A stretch of DNA of 18,409 nt from Pseudomonadota bacterium (GTDB lineage Bacteria > Pseudomonadota > Gammaproteobacteria > Burkholderiales > Burkholderiaceae): the NCBI GenBank assembly GCA_029777935.1, contig JAKORH010000291.1:1-18409 (forward strand). The letters are read 5' to 3'. Under the pieces are notes generated by a model. It searched no databases. It was given only the letters and a program-made list of their open reading frames with translations, and had not been told where the DNA came from. The translations under genes and the position numbers were made by a program. Positions 1-7,006 of the stretch are shown in pieces. Position 1 is the stretch's first letter. The number at the start of each line of letters is the position of its first letter.

Positions 1-584
1 ATGAACTCCTGGTGCTCGCGCTGCGCGTTGTTGACCAGCGTCACCGTCGGCCGCGCCAGCTCGGCCAGGTAGGCGATCTCGCCCGGATGGTTCATGCCCA
101 GCTCGAGCACCGCGACCTTGTGCTGCGAATTCAGCTCGAACAGCATCAGCGGCACGCCGATGTCGTTGTTGAGATTCCCGCGCGTGGCCAGGCGCTTCTT
201 CTCGCCGAACGCGCGCGCCAGGATCGCCGCGATCATCTGCGTGACCGTGGTCTTGCCGTTGCTGCCGGTGACGGCGATCAGCGGCACGCCGAAGCGGGCG
301 CGCCACGCCGCGGCCGCGAGTCCGAGCGCGCGCCGGCTGTCCGGCACGATCACCTGCGGAACCGCCACGTCGACCGGCCGCTCGACCAGCGCTGCGACCG
401 CGCCGCGCGCAGCCGCCGGCGCGACGTAGTCGTGGCCGTCGAAACGATCGCCGCGCAGCGCGACGAACAGCGCACCCGGCGCAAGCCGGCGCGAGTCGGT
501 CGCCACCGACGTGAAGCGCACGTGCGCGTCGCCCTGCACGGTGGCGCCGCGCAGCGACTGCGCGAGTTCGGCCACCGTCAGCAT
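1..584 (-). CDS. murF: MurF, UDP-MurNAc-tripeptide:D-Ala-D-Ala ligase (5' part; runs off the window)
   Basis: This is the N-terminal 194 residues of the cytoplasmic ligase that adds D-Ala-D-Ala to the UDP-MurNAc tripeptide, the last soluble step of the peptidoglycan precursor. Seen: an ATG at 584, an N-terminal Mur domain (TSVATDSRRLAPGALFVAL, about residues 25-43), the ATP-binding P-loop TGSNGKTT (106-113), and further Mur ligase signatures TRGNLNNDIGVPL (134-146) and ELGMNHPGEI (161-170). The start overlaps the murE stop by 7 bases (ATGCTGA), so the two are probably translationally coupled. A purine-rich AAGG lies just upstream. The remaining half or more of the usual ~450-residue protein, with the C-terminal domain, is outside the window. 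Identification is confident from the motifs and the operon position after murE. Confidence 0.95.
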   Translation of the reverse strand, partial: MLTVAELAQSLRGATVQGDAHVRFTSVATDSRRLAPGALFVALRGDRFDGHDYVAPAAARGAVAALVERPVDVAVPQVIVPDSRRALGLAAAAWRARFGVPLIAVTGSNGKTTVTQMIAAILARAFGEKKRLATRGNLNNDIGVPLMLFELNSQHKVAVLELGMNHPGEIAYLAELARPTVTLVNNAQREHQEF

Positions 585-2185
585 GCCGCCTTCAGCCGGA
601 AGAACGCCGCGCCGCCGAGCGGCGCTCCGGTTGCGCGCGGCCCGCCCGCGCCGCCGCTTCCGCCGCGCCGCGCGAGCGCGACGCGCGCCTCGTCGACGTC
701 CGAAAACGGCCGCTTCACGCCGCCCGCATCCTGGTAGTCCTCGTGCCCCTTGCCGGCGATCAGCACGATGTCCTCGGCGGCAGCGGCCTGCACCGCGTGC
801 GCGATCGCCTGCGCGCGATCGGCGATCTGGTCGATCGCGGTGCCCGCGGGAACGCCGGCGGCGACATCGGCGATGATGCGGGCCGGATCCTCGGTGCGCG
901 GGTTGTCGCTCGTGATCACGACGCGGTCAGCGCCGCGCGCGCCGGCCAGCCCCATCGGCGCGCGCTTGCCGGGATCGCGGTCGCCGCCGGCGCCGCACAC
1001 GATCCACAGCCGGCCGCGACGTGCCTGCGCCATCGGCCGCAGCGCGGCGAGCGCCTTGTCCAGCGCATCAGGCGTGTGCGCGTAATCGACCACGACCAGC
1101 GGCGCGCCGTTGCCGCCGAAGCGCTGCATGCGGCCCGGTGGCGGCATGAGTTGCGGCAGCAGCGCGCACGCGCGCTCGACATCGACGCCGCACGCGAGCG
1201 CCACGCCGACCACGCCGAGCAGATTCGACACGTTGAATTCGCCGACCAGAGGCACCGACACCGCGTGCGCCGAGCCGTTGCCGCGGATCGCGAACGCCAG
1301 TCCTTCGGGCGTAGCGCGCAGATCGTCGGCCGACAACAGGCGCGCCACCGCGCCCGGCGCCGGCGCGCGCTGCGCGGTGTAGCCGGTGATGCGCACGCCG
1401 CCGGCGCGCGCGCGGCTGGAAAGCCGCTCGGCCAGCCGCTGGCCAGCCGCATCGTCGAGGTTGATCACCGCGTCGGTCAACGTCGGCCAATCGAACAGGA
1501 TCGTCTTGGCGGCCTCGTAGCGCTCCATCGTGCCGTGGTAGTCGAGGTGGTCGCGCGTGAGGTTGGTGAACAGCGCCACGTCGAACTTCATGCCGTTGAC
1601 GCGCCCCTGGTCCAGCCCGATCGACGACACTTCCATCGCCAGCGCGCGCGCCCCGTCGTGCGCGAAGCGCCGGACCGCGCGCTGCAGCGTGATCGCATCG
1701 GGCGTGGTCAGCGTCGCGTCGGGCTGCATGGCGCCGGGAAAGCCGCTGCCGACGGTGCCGATCACCGCGCAGCGCGTGCCGGCGAGCGTCAGCAGCTGCG
1801 CGACCCACTGGCTGCACGAGGTCTTGCCGTTGGTGCCGGTCACGCCGATGCCCAGCAGTCCCTCGCTCGGCAGCGCATAGAAACGCGCGGCGAGCTGGCC
1901 GAGCACGCGGCGCAGGTTGGCAACCGGCAACACCGGCACGCCGACCTCGCGCGACTGCCAGCCGTCGGCCTCGACGATCACCGCGATCGCGCCGCGCCCC
2001 ACCGCGGCATCGATGAACGAGCGGCCGTCTGCGCTCTTGCCGGGGATCGCGCCGGGCGCTGCGACGAACACGTCGCCTGGCGCCACGCGGCGGCTGTCGA
2101 GCTGCAGATCGTGCGCGAACGCGGCGGGCGCCTGCGCGCGCAGCCACGCCAGGACTTCCATCGCGGCGGCGTGCGGGCCGGTCAC
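578..2185 (-). CDS. murE: MurE, UDP-MurNAc-L-Ala-D-Glu:meso-diaminopimelate ligase
   Basis: This enzyme adds the third stem-peptide residue during peptidoglycan synthesis in the cytoplasm. Seen: 535 residues, P-loop GTNGKT (117-122), TNLTRDHLDYHG (208-218), a lysine in YEAAKTILF (Lys227) at the position of the usual carbamylated lysine, and DNPR (427-430), which in this family marks meso-diaminopimelate rather than lysine as substrate. The preferred start is GTG at 2185. It forms a 4-base GTGA overlap with the ftsI stop and has GAGGAGG at good spacing. An in-frame ATG at 2161 would remove only eight residues. The length is somewhat above the usual ~490-510, partly because of a Gly/Ala-rich C-terminal tail (about the last 27 residues) that does not look like the conserved domain. 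Product assignment is confident; the exact start is slightly less so. Confidence 0.96.
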   Translation of the reverse strand: MTGPHAAAMEVLAWLRAQAPAAFAHDLQLDSRRVAPGDVFVAAPGAIPGKSADGRSFIDAAVGRGAIAVIVEADGWQSREVGVPVLPVANLRRVLGQLAARFYALPSEGLLGIGVTGTNGKTSCSQWVAQLLTLAGTRCAVIGTVGSGFPGAMQPDATLTTPDAITLQRAVRRFAHDGARALAMEVSSIGLDQGRVNGMKFDVALFTNLTRDHLDYHGTMERYEAAKTILFDWPTLTDAVINLDDAAGQRLAERLSSRARAGGVRITGYTAQRAPAPGAVARLLSADDLRATPEGLAFAIRGNGSAHAVSVPLVGEFNVSNLLGVVGVALACGVDVERACALLPQLMPPPGRMQRFGGNGAPLVVVDYAHTPDALDKALAALRPMAQARRGRLWIVCGAGGDRDPGKRAPMGLAGARGADRVVITSDNPRTEDPARIIADVAAGVPAGTAIDQIADRAQAIAHAVQAAAAEDIVLIAGKGHEDYQDAGGVKRPFSDVDEARVALARRGGSGGAGGPRATGAPLGGAAFFRLKAAC

Positions 2186-3984
2186 ATCGCCTCCTCGGCG
2201 ACGGGCTGCGCCGGCAGCGCCGGCACGTTGATCGGCCCGTCGGGCGGGACCTGCAGCGTGCGCAACGTGCCGGCGGCGATCTGCGCGAACACCGGCGCCG
2301 CCACCTGCCCGCCGTAGTAGGCGCCGCCGCCCGGCTCGTCGATCATCACCGCAATCACGATGCGCGGGTTCGACACCGGCGCGAAGCCCGCGAAAGACGC
2401 GATGTACGCGTTGCTGTAGCGGCCATCACGCAGCTTGCGCGCCGTGCCGGTCTTGCCGGCGGTGCGGTAGCCGGGAATCCGTGCCGCCGGCGCAGTGCCC
2501 TGGTCGCTGACCGCCATCTCGAGCATGCGGCGCATTTCGCGCGCGGTCTCCGGCTTGATCACCGGCACGCCCGGCACCGGTCCGTTCGTCTTCAGCAGCG
2601 ACAGCGGCGCGATGTCGCCGTCGCGAGCGAACATCGTGTACGCGCGCGCCAACTGCAGCAGCGACACGGACACGCCGTAGCCGTACGCGATCGTTGCCTG
2701 CTCGACCGGCCGCCACGCCTTGTACGGCCGCAGCCGTCCCGGCACCGCGCCCTGCAGGCCGACCCGCGGCGCCTGCCCGAACCCGACCGCGGTGTACGTG
2801 TCCCACAAGAGCTGCGCCGGCAACGTCAGTGCAATCTTCGCGGTGCCGACGTTGCTCGACTTCTCGACGATTTCCTCGACGGTCAGCACGCCGTGCGGGT
2901 GCGCGTCGCCGATCGTGCGGCCGCCGATCGTCATCCGCCCCGGCGAGGTGTCGACGCGCATCTGCGGCGTGATGCGCCCGGCGTCCAGCGCGGCCGCGAT
3001 CGAGAACGGCTTCATCGTCGAGCCCGGCTCGAACGTGTCGGTGATGACGCGGTCGCGCAGCGCCTCGATGTTCCACGAGCCGCGCGAATTCGGGTCGAAG
3101 CTCGGCCAGCTCGCCAGCGCCAGCACCTCTCCCGTCTTCGCGTCCAGCACCAGCACCGAGCCCGCGCGCGCGTGGTTGGCTTCCACGCCGTTCTTCAGCG
3201 CCGAGAACGCGAGGTACTGGATGCGGTGGTCGATCGACAGCGTGACGTCGCGGCCGTCGACCGGATCGAGCAGCCAGTCGTCGTCGACGATGCGGCCCAT
3301 TCGGTCCTTGATCACGCGGCGGTGGCCGGTGCGGCCCGCCAGCGTCGGCTCGAGCGCGAGCTCGATACCCTCCTGCCCGCGGTCCTCGACGTTGGTGAAG
3401 CCGATCAGGTGCGCGACGGTGATGCTTTCCGGATAGTGACGCTTGAATTCCCCCGACTGGTGGACGCCGTCGAGCTTGAGGTCTTCGATCTTCTTCGCCA
3501 CGTCGAGGTCTACCTGCCGGCGCAGGTAGACGAACTTGCGGTCCTCGTTGGCCAGCTTGCGGCGCAGCTCCGACAGCGGCATCCGCAGCAGCTGCGCCAG
3601 TTGCGCCAGCCCGCGCGGCGAAGCATCGACGTCCTCGGGAATTGCCCAGATCGCCCGGGCCGGCACGGAGGCGGCCAGCACCACGCCGTTGCGATCGGTG
3701 ACCTTGCCGCGCGTCGCGGGCGCGTCGAGCGTGCGGGTGTAACGCGCGTCGCCCTGGCGCTGGAAGTACCCGGTCGACACGCCGCCCTGCAGGAACACCG
3801 CGCGGCCGGCGAGCGCGACGAAGCCGCAGAACAGCAGGAACAGCAGCAGCTTCGAGCGCCACGCGGGCAGCTTCACCACCAGCAGCGGATTGGCATTGAA
3901 CGCCACGCGCTCGCCGCCTCGCGCCGCGGTCGCCGCGCGGCGGCCGCTGACTGCTCCGTAACGCTGGGCTACCGGCTGCTTCAT
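2182..3984 (-). CDS. ftsI: FtsI (PBP3), septal peptidoglycan transpeptidase
   Basis: Class B penicillin-binding protein that cross-links septal peptidoglycan in the divisome, anchored in the inner membrane with its catalytic domain in the periplasm. Seen in 600 residues: a cytoplasmic N-terminus, one membrane segment at about 44-66 (KLLLFLLFCGFVALAGRAVFL), a PBP dimer/pedestal domain starting near RGKVTDRNG (92-100), and the three transpeptidase motifs STMK (322-325, nucleophile Ser322), SSN (376-378) and KTG (511-513). Length and motif order match FtsI. The ATG at 3984 overlaps the ftsL stop by 4 bases (ATGA), and the stop overlaps murE, so this is a tightly packed dcw operon. The C-terminal stretch after about 570 is rich in Pro and Ala. 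Confidence 0.97.
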   Translation of the reverse strand: MKQPVAQRYGAVSGRRAATAARGGERVAFNANPLLVVKLPAWRSKLLLFLLFCGFVALAGRAVFLQGGVSTGYFQRQGDARYTRTLDAPATRGKVTDRNGVVLAASVPARAIWAIPEDVDASPRGLAQLAQLLRMPLSELRRKLANEDRKFVYLRRQVDLDVAKKIEDLKLDGVHQSGEFKRHYPESITVAHLIGFTNVEDRGQEGIELALEPTLAGRTGHRRVIKDRMGRIVDDDWLLDPVDGRDVTLSIDHRIQYLAFSALKNGVEANHARAGSVLVLDAKTGEVLALASWPSFDPNSRGSWNIEALRDRVITDTFEPGSTMKPFSIAAALDAGRITPQMRVDTSPGRMTIGGRTIGDAHPHGVLTVEEIVEKSSNVGTAKIALTLPAQLLWDTYTAVGFGQAPRVGLQGAVPGRLRPYKAWRPVEQATIAYGYGVSVSLLQLARAYTMFARDGDIAPLSLLKTNGPVPGVPVIKPETAREMRRMLEMAVSDQGTAPAARIPGYRTAGKTGTARKLRDGRYSNAYIASFAGFAPVSNPRIVIAVMIDEPGGGAYYGGQVAAPVFAQIAAGTLRTLQVPPDGPINVPALPAQPVAEEAM

Positions 3985-4280
3985 CGCGTCGCCTCCGTGG
4001 TCGTGCCCGGCGCCGGCAGGAATGCCGTGTGCGCGCTGTCGACTGCGCGCAGCCCGAGTCGGCGCGCGACGGCTTCCACGTTGGCGGGCTGCGACACGCG
4101 GCCCAGTTCGACGCGCAGCCGGTTACCCTCGGCTTCGAGTTGCTGCGCATGCTGCTGCGCGCGCTCGAACTCGACGAACAGCCCGCGCGCACGATACTGC
4201 GACGTGATCAGCGACAGGCTGCACGCCAGCAACCCGCCGACCAGCGCGGCGATCAGCACGAGGCCCGTCGCCCGCCGCAT
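3981..4280 (-). CDS. ftsL: FtsL, bitopic cell division protein
   Basis: Small divisome protein that acts with FtsB and FtsQ in the inner membrane to recruit and activate FtsW/FtsI. Seen: about 99 residues, a positively charged start (MRRATG), one membrane helix at about 6-26 (LVLIAALVGGLLACSLSLI), then a short coiled-coil-like helix rich in Glu, Gln and Arg (FVEFERAQQHAQQLEAEG), and a C-terminal tail. This is the standard FtsL layout and it sits in the standard position between rsmH and ftsI. Two starts are possible: ATG at 4280 (TGATG junction with the rsmH stop, chosen here) or GTG at 4283 (4-base overlap), which adds one residue. The primary sequence is poorly conserved in this family, so the call rests on size, topology and context. 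Confidence 0.92.
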   Translation of the reverse strand: MRRATGLVLIAALVGGLLACSLSLITSQYRARGLFVEFERAQQHAQQLEAEGNRLRVELGRVSQPANVEAVARRLGLRAVDSAHTAFLPAPGTTTEATR

Positions 4281-5272
4281 CACGCGCTCCCGAAATCCGC
4301 CAGTGCGGCGTCGGTACGCTCCGCCACGCGCATCACGGCGCTTCTCGCACGCGGATTGGCATCGATCTCTTCCGCGCCGGGCCGCAACTTGGCCAGCGCG
4401 CGCAATGTCGGGCGCGGCAGTTCGGCAGCACGTAGCGGCAGGCGCTGCGCACCGGCGCCGAGCGCGCGATCGGGATGCGCGTGCGACTCGATGAAGCGCT
4501 TGACGATGCGATCCTCGAGCGAATGAAAGCTGATCGCCACGAGGCGGCCGCCCGGCTTCAGCACGGCGAGAATCTGCGGCAACACTAGCGCCAGTTCCTC
4601 AAGCTCTTGATTGAGGTGAATCCGAAGAGCCTGAAAAGTCCGCGTGGCCGGATGCTGACCTGCGTCCTTGCGGCTCTTGACCGGGATCGCGTCTGCCACG
4701 ACAGCGGCAAGGTCGGTGGTCGTTGCAAGGGCCCGACCCGCGCGCTTTCCATCCGCGCGGCCAGCCACAATCGCCTTTGCAATCGATGCAGCAAACCGTT
4801 CTTCCCCATAGTCGCGGATGACGCGCGTCAGTTCGTCAACAGTTGTCGAGGCCAGGAACTGCGCCAGCGTCGGACCCTGCGTGGTGTCCATGCGCATGTC
4901 GAGCGGCCCGCCATGCCGCCACGAGAAGCCGCGCGCCGGCTCGTCGATCTGCGGCGACGACACGCCGAGATCCAGCAGCACGCCGTCGACCTGCGCGATC
5001 CCCATCGCGGCGAGCGTCGCGCGCAGGCGTGAAAACGTCGTGTGCACGAAGTGAAATCGAGGGTCGTCGATCGCCGCCGCCTCTACAGCCGCCTGCGGGT
5101 CGCGATCGAAAGCGATCAGACGCGCCTGCGGGGACAGGCGCTGCAACAGAGAGCGGGCATGCCCACCACGCCCGAACGTCGCATCGACGTAGGTGCCGTC
5201 CCGCGCCGACAGCAGATGGTCGACGGCGCTCGAGACGAGTACGGTCGTGTGTTGCAAGGGAGAGGACTGCAA
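4280..5272 (-). CDS. rsmH: RsmH (MraW), 16S rRNA m4C1402 methyltransferase
   Basis: SAM-dependent enzyme that N4-methylates C1402 of 16S rRNA in the decoding centre. Seen in 330 residues: [15 protein letters not shown] at the N-terminus, SAM-binding loop [11 protein letters not shown] (29-39), [12 protein letters not shown] (98-109), [15 protein letters not shown] (114-128), and the C-terminal [17 protein letters not shown]. All are family signatures. The start is the uncertain part. The frame has no ATG or GTG between the in-frame stop at about 5295 and the conserved QHTTVL; only TTG codons at 5272 and 5257 are available, and neither has a clear Shine-Dalgarno. An out-of-frame ATG overlapping the mraZ stop (TGATG) sits at about 5293. 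The gene lies 21 bases after mraZ and its stop touches ftsL. Confidence 0.95.
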   Translation of the reverse strand: MQSSPLQHTTVLVSSAVDHLLSARDGTYVDATFGRGGHARSLLQRLSPQARLIAFDRDPQAAVEAAAIDDPRFHFVHTTFSRLRATLAAMGIAQVDGVLLDLGVSSPQIDEPARGFSWRHGGPLDMRMDTTQGPTLAQFLASTTVDELTRVIRDYGEERFAASIAKAIVAGRADGKRAGRALATTTDLAAVVADAIPVKSRKDAGQHPATRTFQALRIHLNQELEELALVLPQILAVLKPGGRLVAISFHSLEDRIVKRFIESHAHPDRALGAGAQRLPLRAAELPRPTLRALAKLRPGAEEIDANPRARSAVMRVAERTDAALADFGSA

Positions 5273-5293
5273 GCTGGGCGCGCGGGTTCGTCA

Positions 5294-5719
5294 TCAGAAC
5301 GAGAACCCGGGCACCGCGTCGAAGATGTGCGCCGCCTGCTCCTGCTCCGTCGAGGCGTGCGAGGCGGCGTCCCACAATTCGAAGTGCTCGCCCATGCCGA
5401 GCAGCACTGCATCGCGTTCGAGCTTGGCTGCGCCGCGCAGTTCGGAGGGAATCAAGAGGCGGCCGGCAGCATCGAGGTCGATGTCGACCGCACTGCCGAT
5501 CAACATGCGCTGCAGCGCGCGCGCCTGAAACGGCAGGCGCGAGATCTCCTCGCTTTTTGACTGCCAGCGCGGCCGCGGATACAGAAGCAGACAGCCGTCC
5601 GGGTGGCGCGTCAGCGTCAAACGCGACTCGCACAGCGCGTGCAAAGCATCGCGGTGCCGCGCCGGCATCGACAGCCTGCCCTTGCCGTCGAGCGTCAGTT
5701 CAGACCTGCCCTGAAACAC
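5294..5719 (-). CDS. mraZ: MraZ, transcriptional regulator of the dcw cluster
   Basis: DNA-binding repressor/regulator with two tandem AbrB-like (SpoVT) half-folds, first gene of the dcw cluster. Seen: the two repeated signatures DGKGRLSMPARHRDAL in the N-half and AAGRLLIPSELRGAAKL in the C-half, in a 141-residue protein, close to the usual ~145-150. The start is GTG at 5719, because the resulting N-terminus (V/M-FQGRSELTLDGKGR) matches the family's usual MFQG start and a GGGG-containing purine stretch precedes it. A longer TTG-initiated frame from 5779 is open but would add 20 atypical residues. The gene is probably autoregulated through the direct repeats at 5799-5824. A CCCCGG-AA-CCGGGG inverted repeat lies in the leader just upstream of the start. 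Confidence 0.96.
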   Translation of the reverse strand: MFQGRSELTLDGKGRLSMPARHRDALHALCESRLTLTRHPDGCLLLYPRPRWQSKSEEISRLPFQARALQRMLIGSAVDIDLDAAGRLLIPSELRGAAKLERDAVLLGMGEHFELWDAASHASTEQEQAAHIFDAVPGFSF

Positions 5720-5798
5720 TGTCCCCGGCCCCCGGTTCCGGGGCGGATCAGTCAAATCCTTCGCTGACGGACGATCCAAGCGAAGCGATCACTAACTG

Positions 5799-5824
5799 AT
5801 CCACCCTCTCCCACTTTTTCCCAC
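5799..5824 (-). promoter_or_regulatory. MraZ box (operator of the dcw cluster)
   Basis: Read on the minus strand there are three direct repeats, GTGGGA, GTGGGA and GTGGAT, each starting exactly 10 bp after the last (plus-strand 5819-5824, 5809-5814, 5799-5804). MraZ is known to bind short TGGG-type repeats of about helical period upstream of its own gene. The array lies just downstream of a predicted -10 element, so bound MraZ would cover the transcription start. This is a pattern match; binding is inferred. Confidence 0.88.
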
Positions 5825-5830
5825 TCGGGA

Positions 5831-5859
5831 AATGTAGCCGAGCGCATTGGCAGGGTCAA
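5831..5859 (-). promoter_or_regulatory. Predicted sigma70 promoter of the mraZ-led dcw operon
   Basis: On the minus strand there is a -35 TTGACC (5854-5859), a 17-base spacer and a -10 TACATT (5831-5836). This is 5/6 and 4/6 identity to consensus with ideal spacing. Transcription would start near 5824, at the upstream edge of the MraZ box, giving a leader of about 105 bases before the mraZ GTG. This is the best promoter-like sequence in the region; it is not experimentally supported. Confidence 0.75.
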
Positions 5860-5998
5860 GCTCCGGGCGAGTCTTTTTTTTCAATCAGGACAATGACTTA
5901 GCGCGCAATCCTCGACCGGTTGTGACAAAAATCGTCAACAAATGAATGGGATATGACAAGCCGTGAATGTGAAATCTCAAGACTTGCTGCGATGAAAA

Positions 5999-6400
5999 TG
6001 CAAAGCCCGCCTGTACGCCGGATTCTGTGCGGCACGCGGTCGCGAAACCGCGCGCCGTGGCGACCATTCCTCTAGGCCGGCGCTTGCGCACCGGCTCGAG
6101 CCATCTACCCGCAGCCTCTCCGAGCAGGATCGTCGGCTGCCTACTTGATGTTGCTCCGCGTAGAGATTGCCCGTTTCACCCGACGGCCGGGCTCGCCTTT
6201 CCGGATCGACAGCCTCGCGGCCGCTCTCCTTGAAGCGAGACCTTGGCGGCGCAAAACCGCGCCGCCCGGCCGCCGACTCGTCTCTGTTGCTCTGATCCTC
6301 ACCTCACGGTGGGCAGGTGTTGCCTGCTACGCCGCTCTGTGGAGTCCGGACGTTCCTCCCGCACGCGGTGCGTGCCGGCGGCCGCCCGGCGGCCTTTGCA
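5999..6400 (-). ncRNA. rnpB: RNase P RNA (A-type, catalytic subunit)
   Basis: RNA component of RNase P, which removes 5' leaders from tRNA precursors. Conserved blocks on the minus strand: GAGGAACGTCCGG (6346-6358, 5' half of P4), the GAAACGGGCAA ... GCGGAGCAACA region (6149-6177), TAGAGGAATGG (about 6065-6075), and ACAGAATCCGG (6018-6028, 3' half of P4). The ends were set by the P1 helix: the 5' strand TGCAAAGGCCGCC (about 6400 to 6388) pairs with the 3' strand GGCGGGCTTTGCA (about 6011 to 5999) with one mismatch. Length is about 402 nt, typical for A-type RNAs of proteobacteria. It lies upstream of mraZ on the same strand. The ends are accurate to a few bases only. Confidence 0.95.
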
Positions 6401-6406
6401 GATCGC

Positions 6407-6435
6407 AATTTAAGGTCGAGTTGGCAGCGCATCAA
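6407..6435 (-). promoter_or_regulatory. Predicted sigma70 promoter of rnpB
   Basis: On the minus strand TTGATG (-35, 6430-6435) and TAAATT (-10, 6407-6412) are separated by 17 bases. The start point would be 6-7 bases downstream, at about 6400, which coincides with the 5' end of the RNA inferred independently from the P1 helix. That agreement is the main support. Confidence 0.72.
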
Positions 6436-6547
6436 GTTGCTTCACCCCGGCGTCCGTGCGGGGCTCGTTGATTCACCGCACGCAACATCATGCGCGGCGC
6501 TGGCGGGCGTACCGCGATGCGGCGGGGCGTCCAGAACTTTCGAGTAC

Positions 6548-6600
6548 ATCGGGTCTCTCATTGAGACAACCGCGGTCGGCCGCCCTGCCGGACCGCGCTG
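6548..6600 (+). repeat. Two small inverted repeats in the HiPIP leader
   Basis: Just upstream of the HiPIP Shine-Dalgarno there are two possible hairpins: GTCTC-tcatt-GAGAC (about 6553-6567), and an arm GCGGTC paired with GACCGC about 13 bases later (about 6572-6598). Read on the plus strand they would lie in the 5' untranslated region. Neither has a T-tract, so they are not intrinsic terminators. A role in mRNA stability or regulation is only a possibility. Confidence 0.4.
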
Positions 6601-6619
6601 CCTTGAGGAGTTTCGAACG

Positions 6620-6904
6620 ATGAGCCTTTCACCTTCCCGGCGCATCTGGCTGACCCGCGTTACGGGCGCCATGGTGGCCATCCCGCTGGCCACTCTCGCG
6701 ACTCGCGCGTACGCGTCGAAGAACGAGTCGCTGCGAACGGCATTGAAGTACCAGGACAAGCCCAACGGCGATCAGCACTGCGCAACCTGCATCCACTTCG
6801 TGCCCGGCAAGACCGCGACCGCCTTGGGAAGCTGCAAGATCATTGCGGGCGACACCGAGATCAGCCCGAACGGCTGGTGCACCGCCTACGTCAAGAAGAG
6901 CTGA
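6620..6904 (+). CDS. High-potential iron-sulfur protein (HiPIP), Tat-exported
   Basis: Small periplasmic [4Fe-4S] electron carrier, usually passing electrons from the cytochrome bc1 complex to a terminal oxidase or reaction centre. Seen: 94 residues with a twin-arginine signal (SPSRRIWLTRV, 4-14), a hydrophobic stretch and a likely cleavage after AYA (30-32). The mature domain has four cysteines at 54, 57, 72 and 87 (HCATC, GSC, GWC), the family's cluster-ligand pattern, with the usual glycine next to the third and GW before the fourth. The ATG at 6620 was chosen because GAGGAG lies 9 bases upstream and the twin-arginine signal starts right there. The open frame extends further upstream, but that part overlaps rnpB. 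The gene stands alone; its redox partners are not in the window. Confidence 0.93.
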   Translation: MSLSPSRRIWLTRVTGAMVAIPLATLATRAYASKNESLRTALKYQDKPNGDQHCATCIHFVPGKTATALGSCKIIAGDTEISPNGWCTAYVKKS

Positions 6905-6928
6905 GCCCGGAAGCGCACGCCCCCGCAA

Positions 6929-6954
6929 GCTGGCGACACGGCGGACCCGCCAGC
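6929..6954. terminator. Inverted repeat between convergent HiPIP and HD-GYP genes
   Basis: GCTGGCG (6929-6935) and CGCCAGC (6948-6954) form a 7-bp perfect stem with a 12-base loop, between the two convergent stop codons. There is no T-run on either strand, so it is at best a weak or Rho-assisted bidirectional terminator. Confidence 0.35.
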
Positions 6955-7006
6955 GTGACGCAGGCGCGGATTCGATCGCTTGCTATGGTCTGCCGACTGC
7001 CGACTG

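Noticed and set aside
743..4526. Long plus-strand open frames (for example 743-2317 and 2893-4494) opposite murE, ftsI and ftsL
   Set aside because: They are Arg/His/Ala-rich, lack domains and Shine-Dalgarno sites, and lie exactly antisense to recognised genes; third-position GC bias creates such frames.
5720..5779. TTG start at 5779 for mraZ
   Set aside because: Adds 20 residues unlike any MraZ; the GTG at 5719 gives the conserved FQG N-terminus.
5861..5881. T-run (8 T's) on the plus strand preceded by CTC...GAG, as an intrinsic terminator
   Set aside because: The stem is only 3 bp and no plus-strand gene ends there.
6317..6619. Longer HiPIP frame starting at 6317
   Set aside because: It overlaps the conserved 5' part of rnpB and would bury the Tat signal; ATG 6620 has a clear Shine-Dalgarno.
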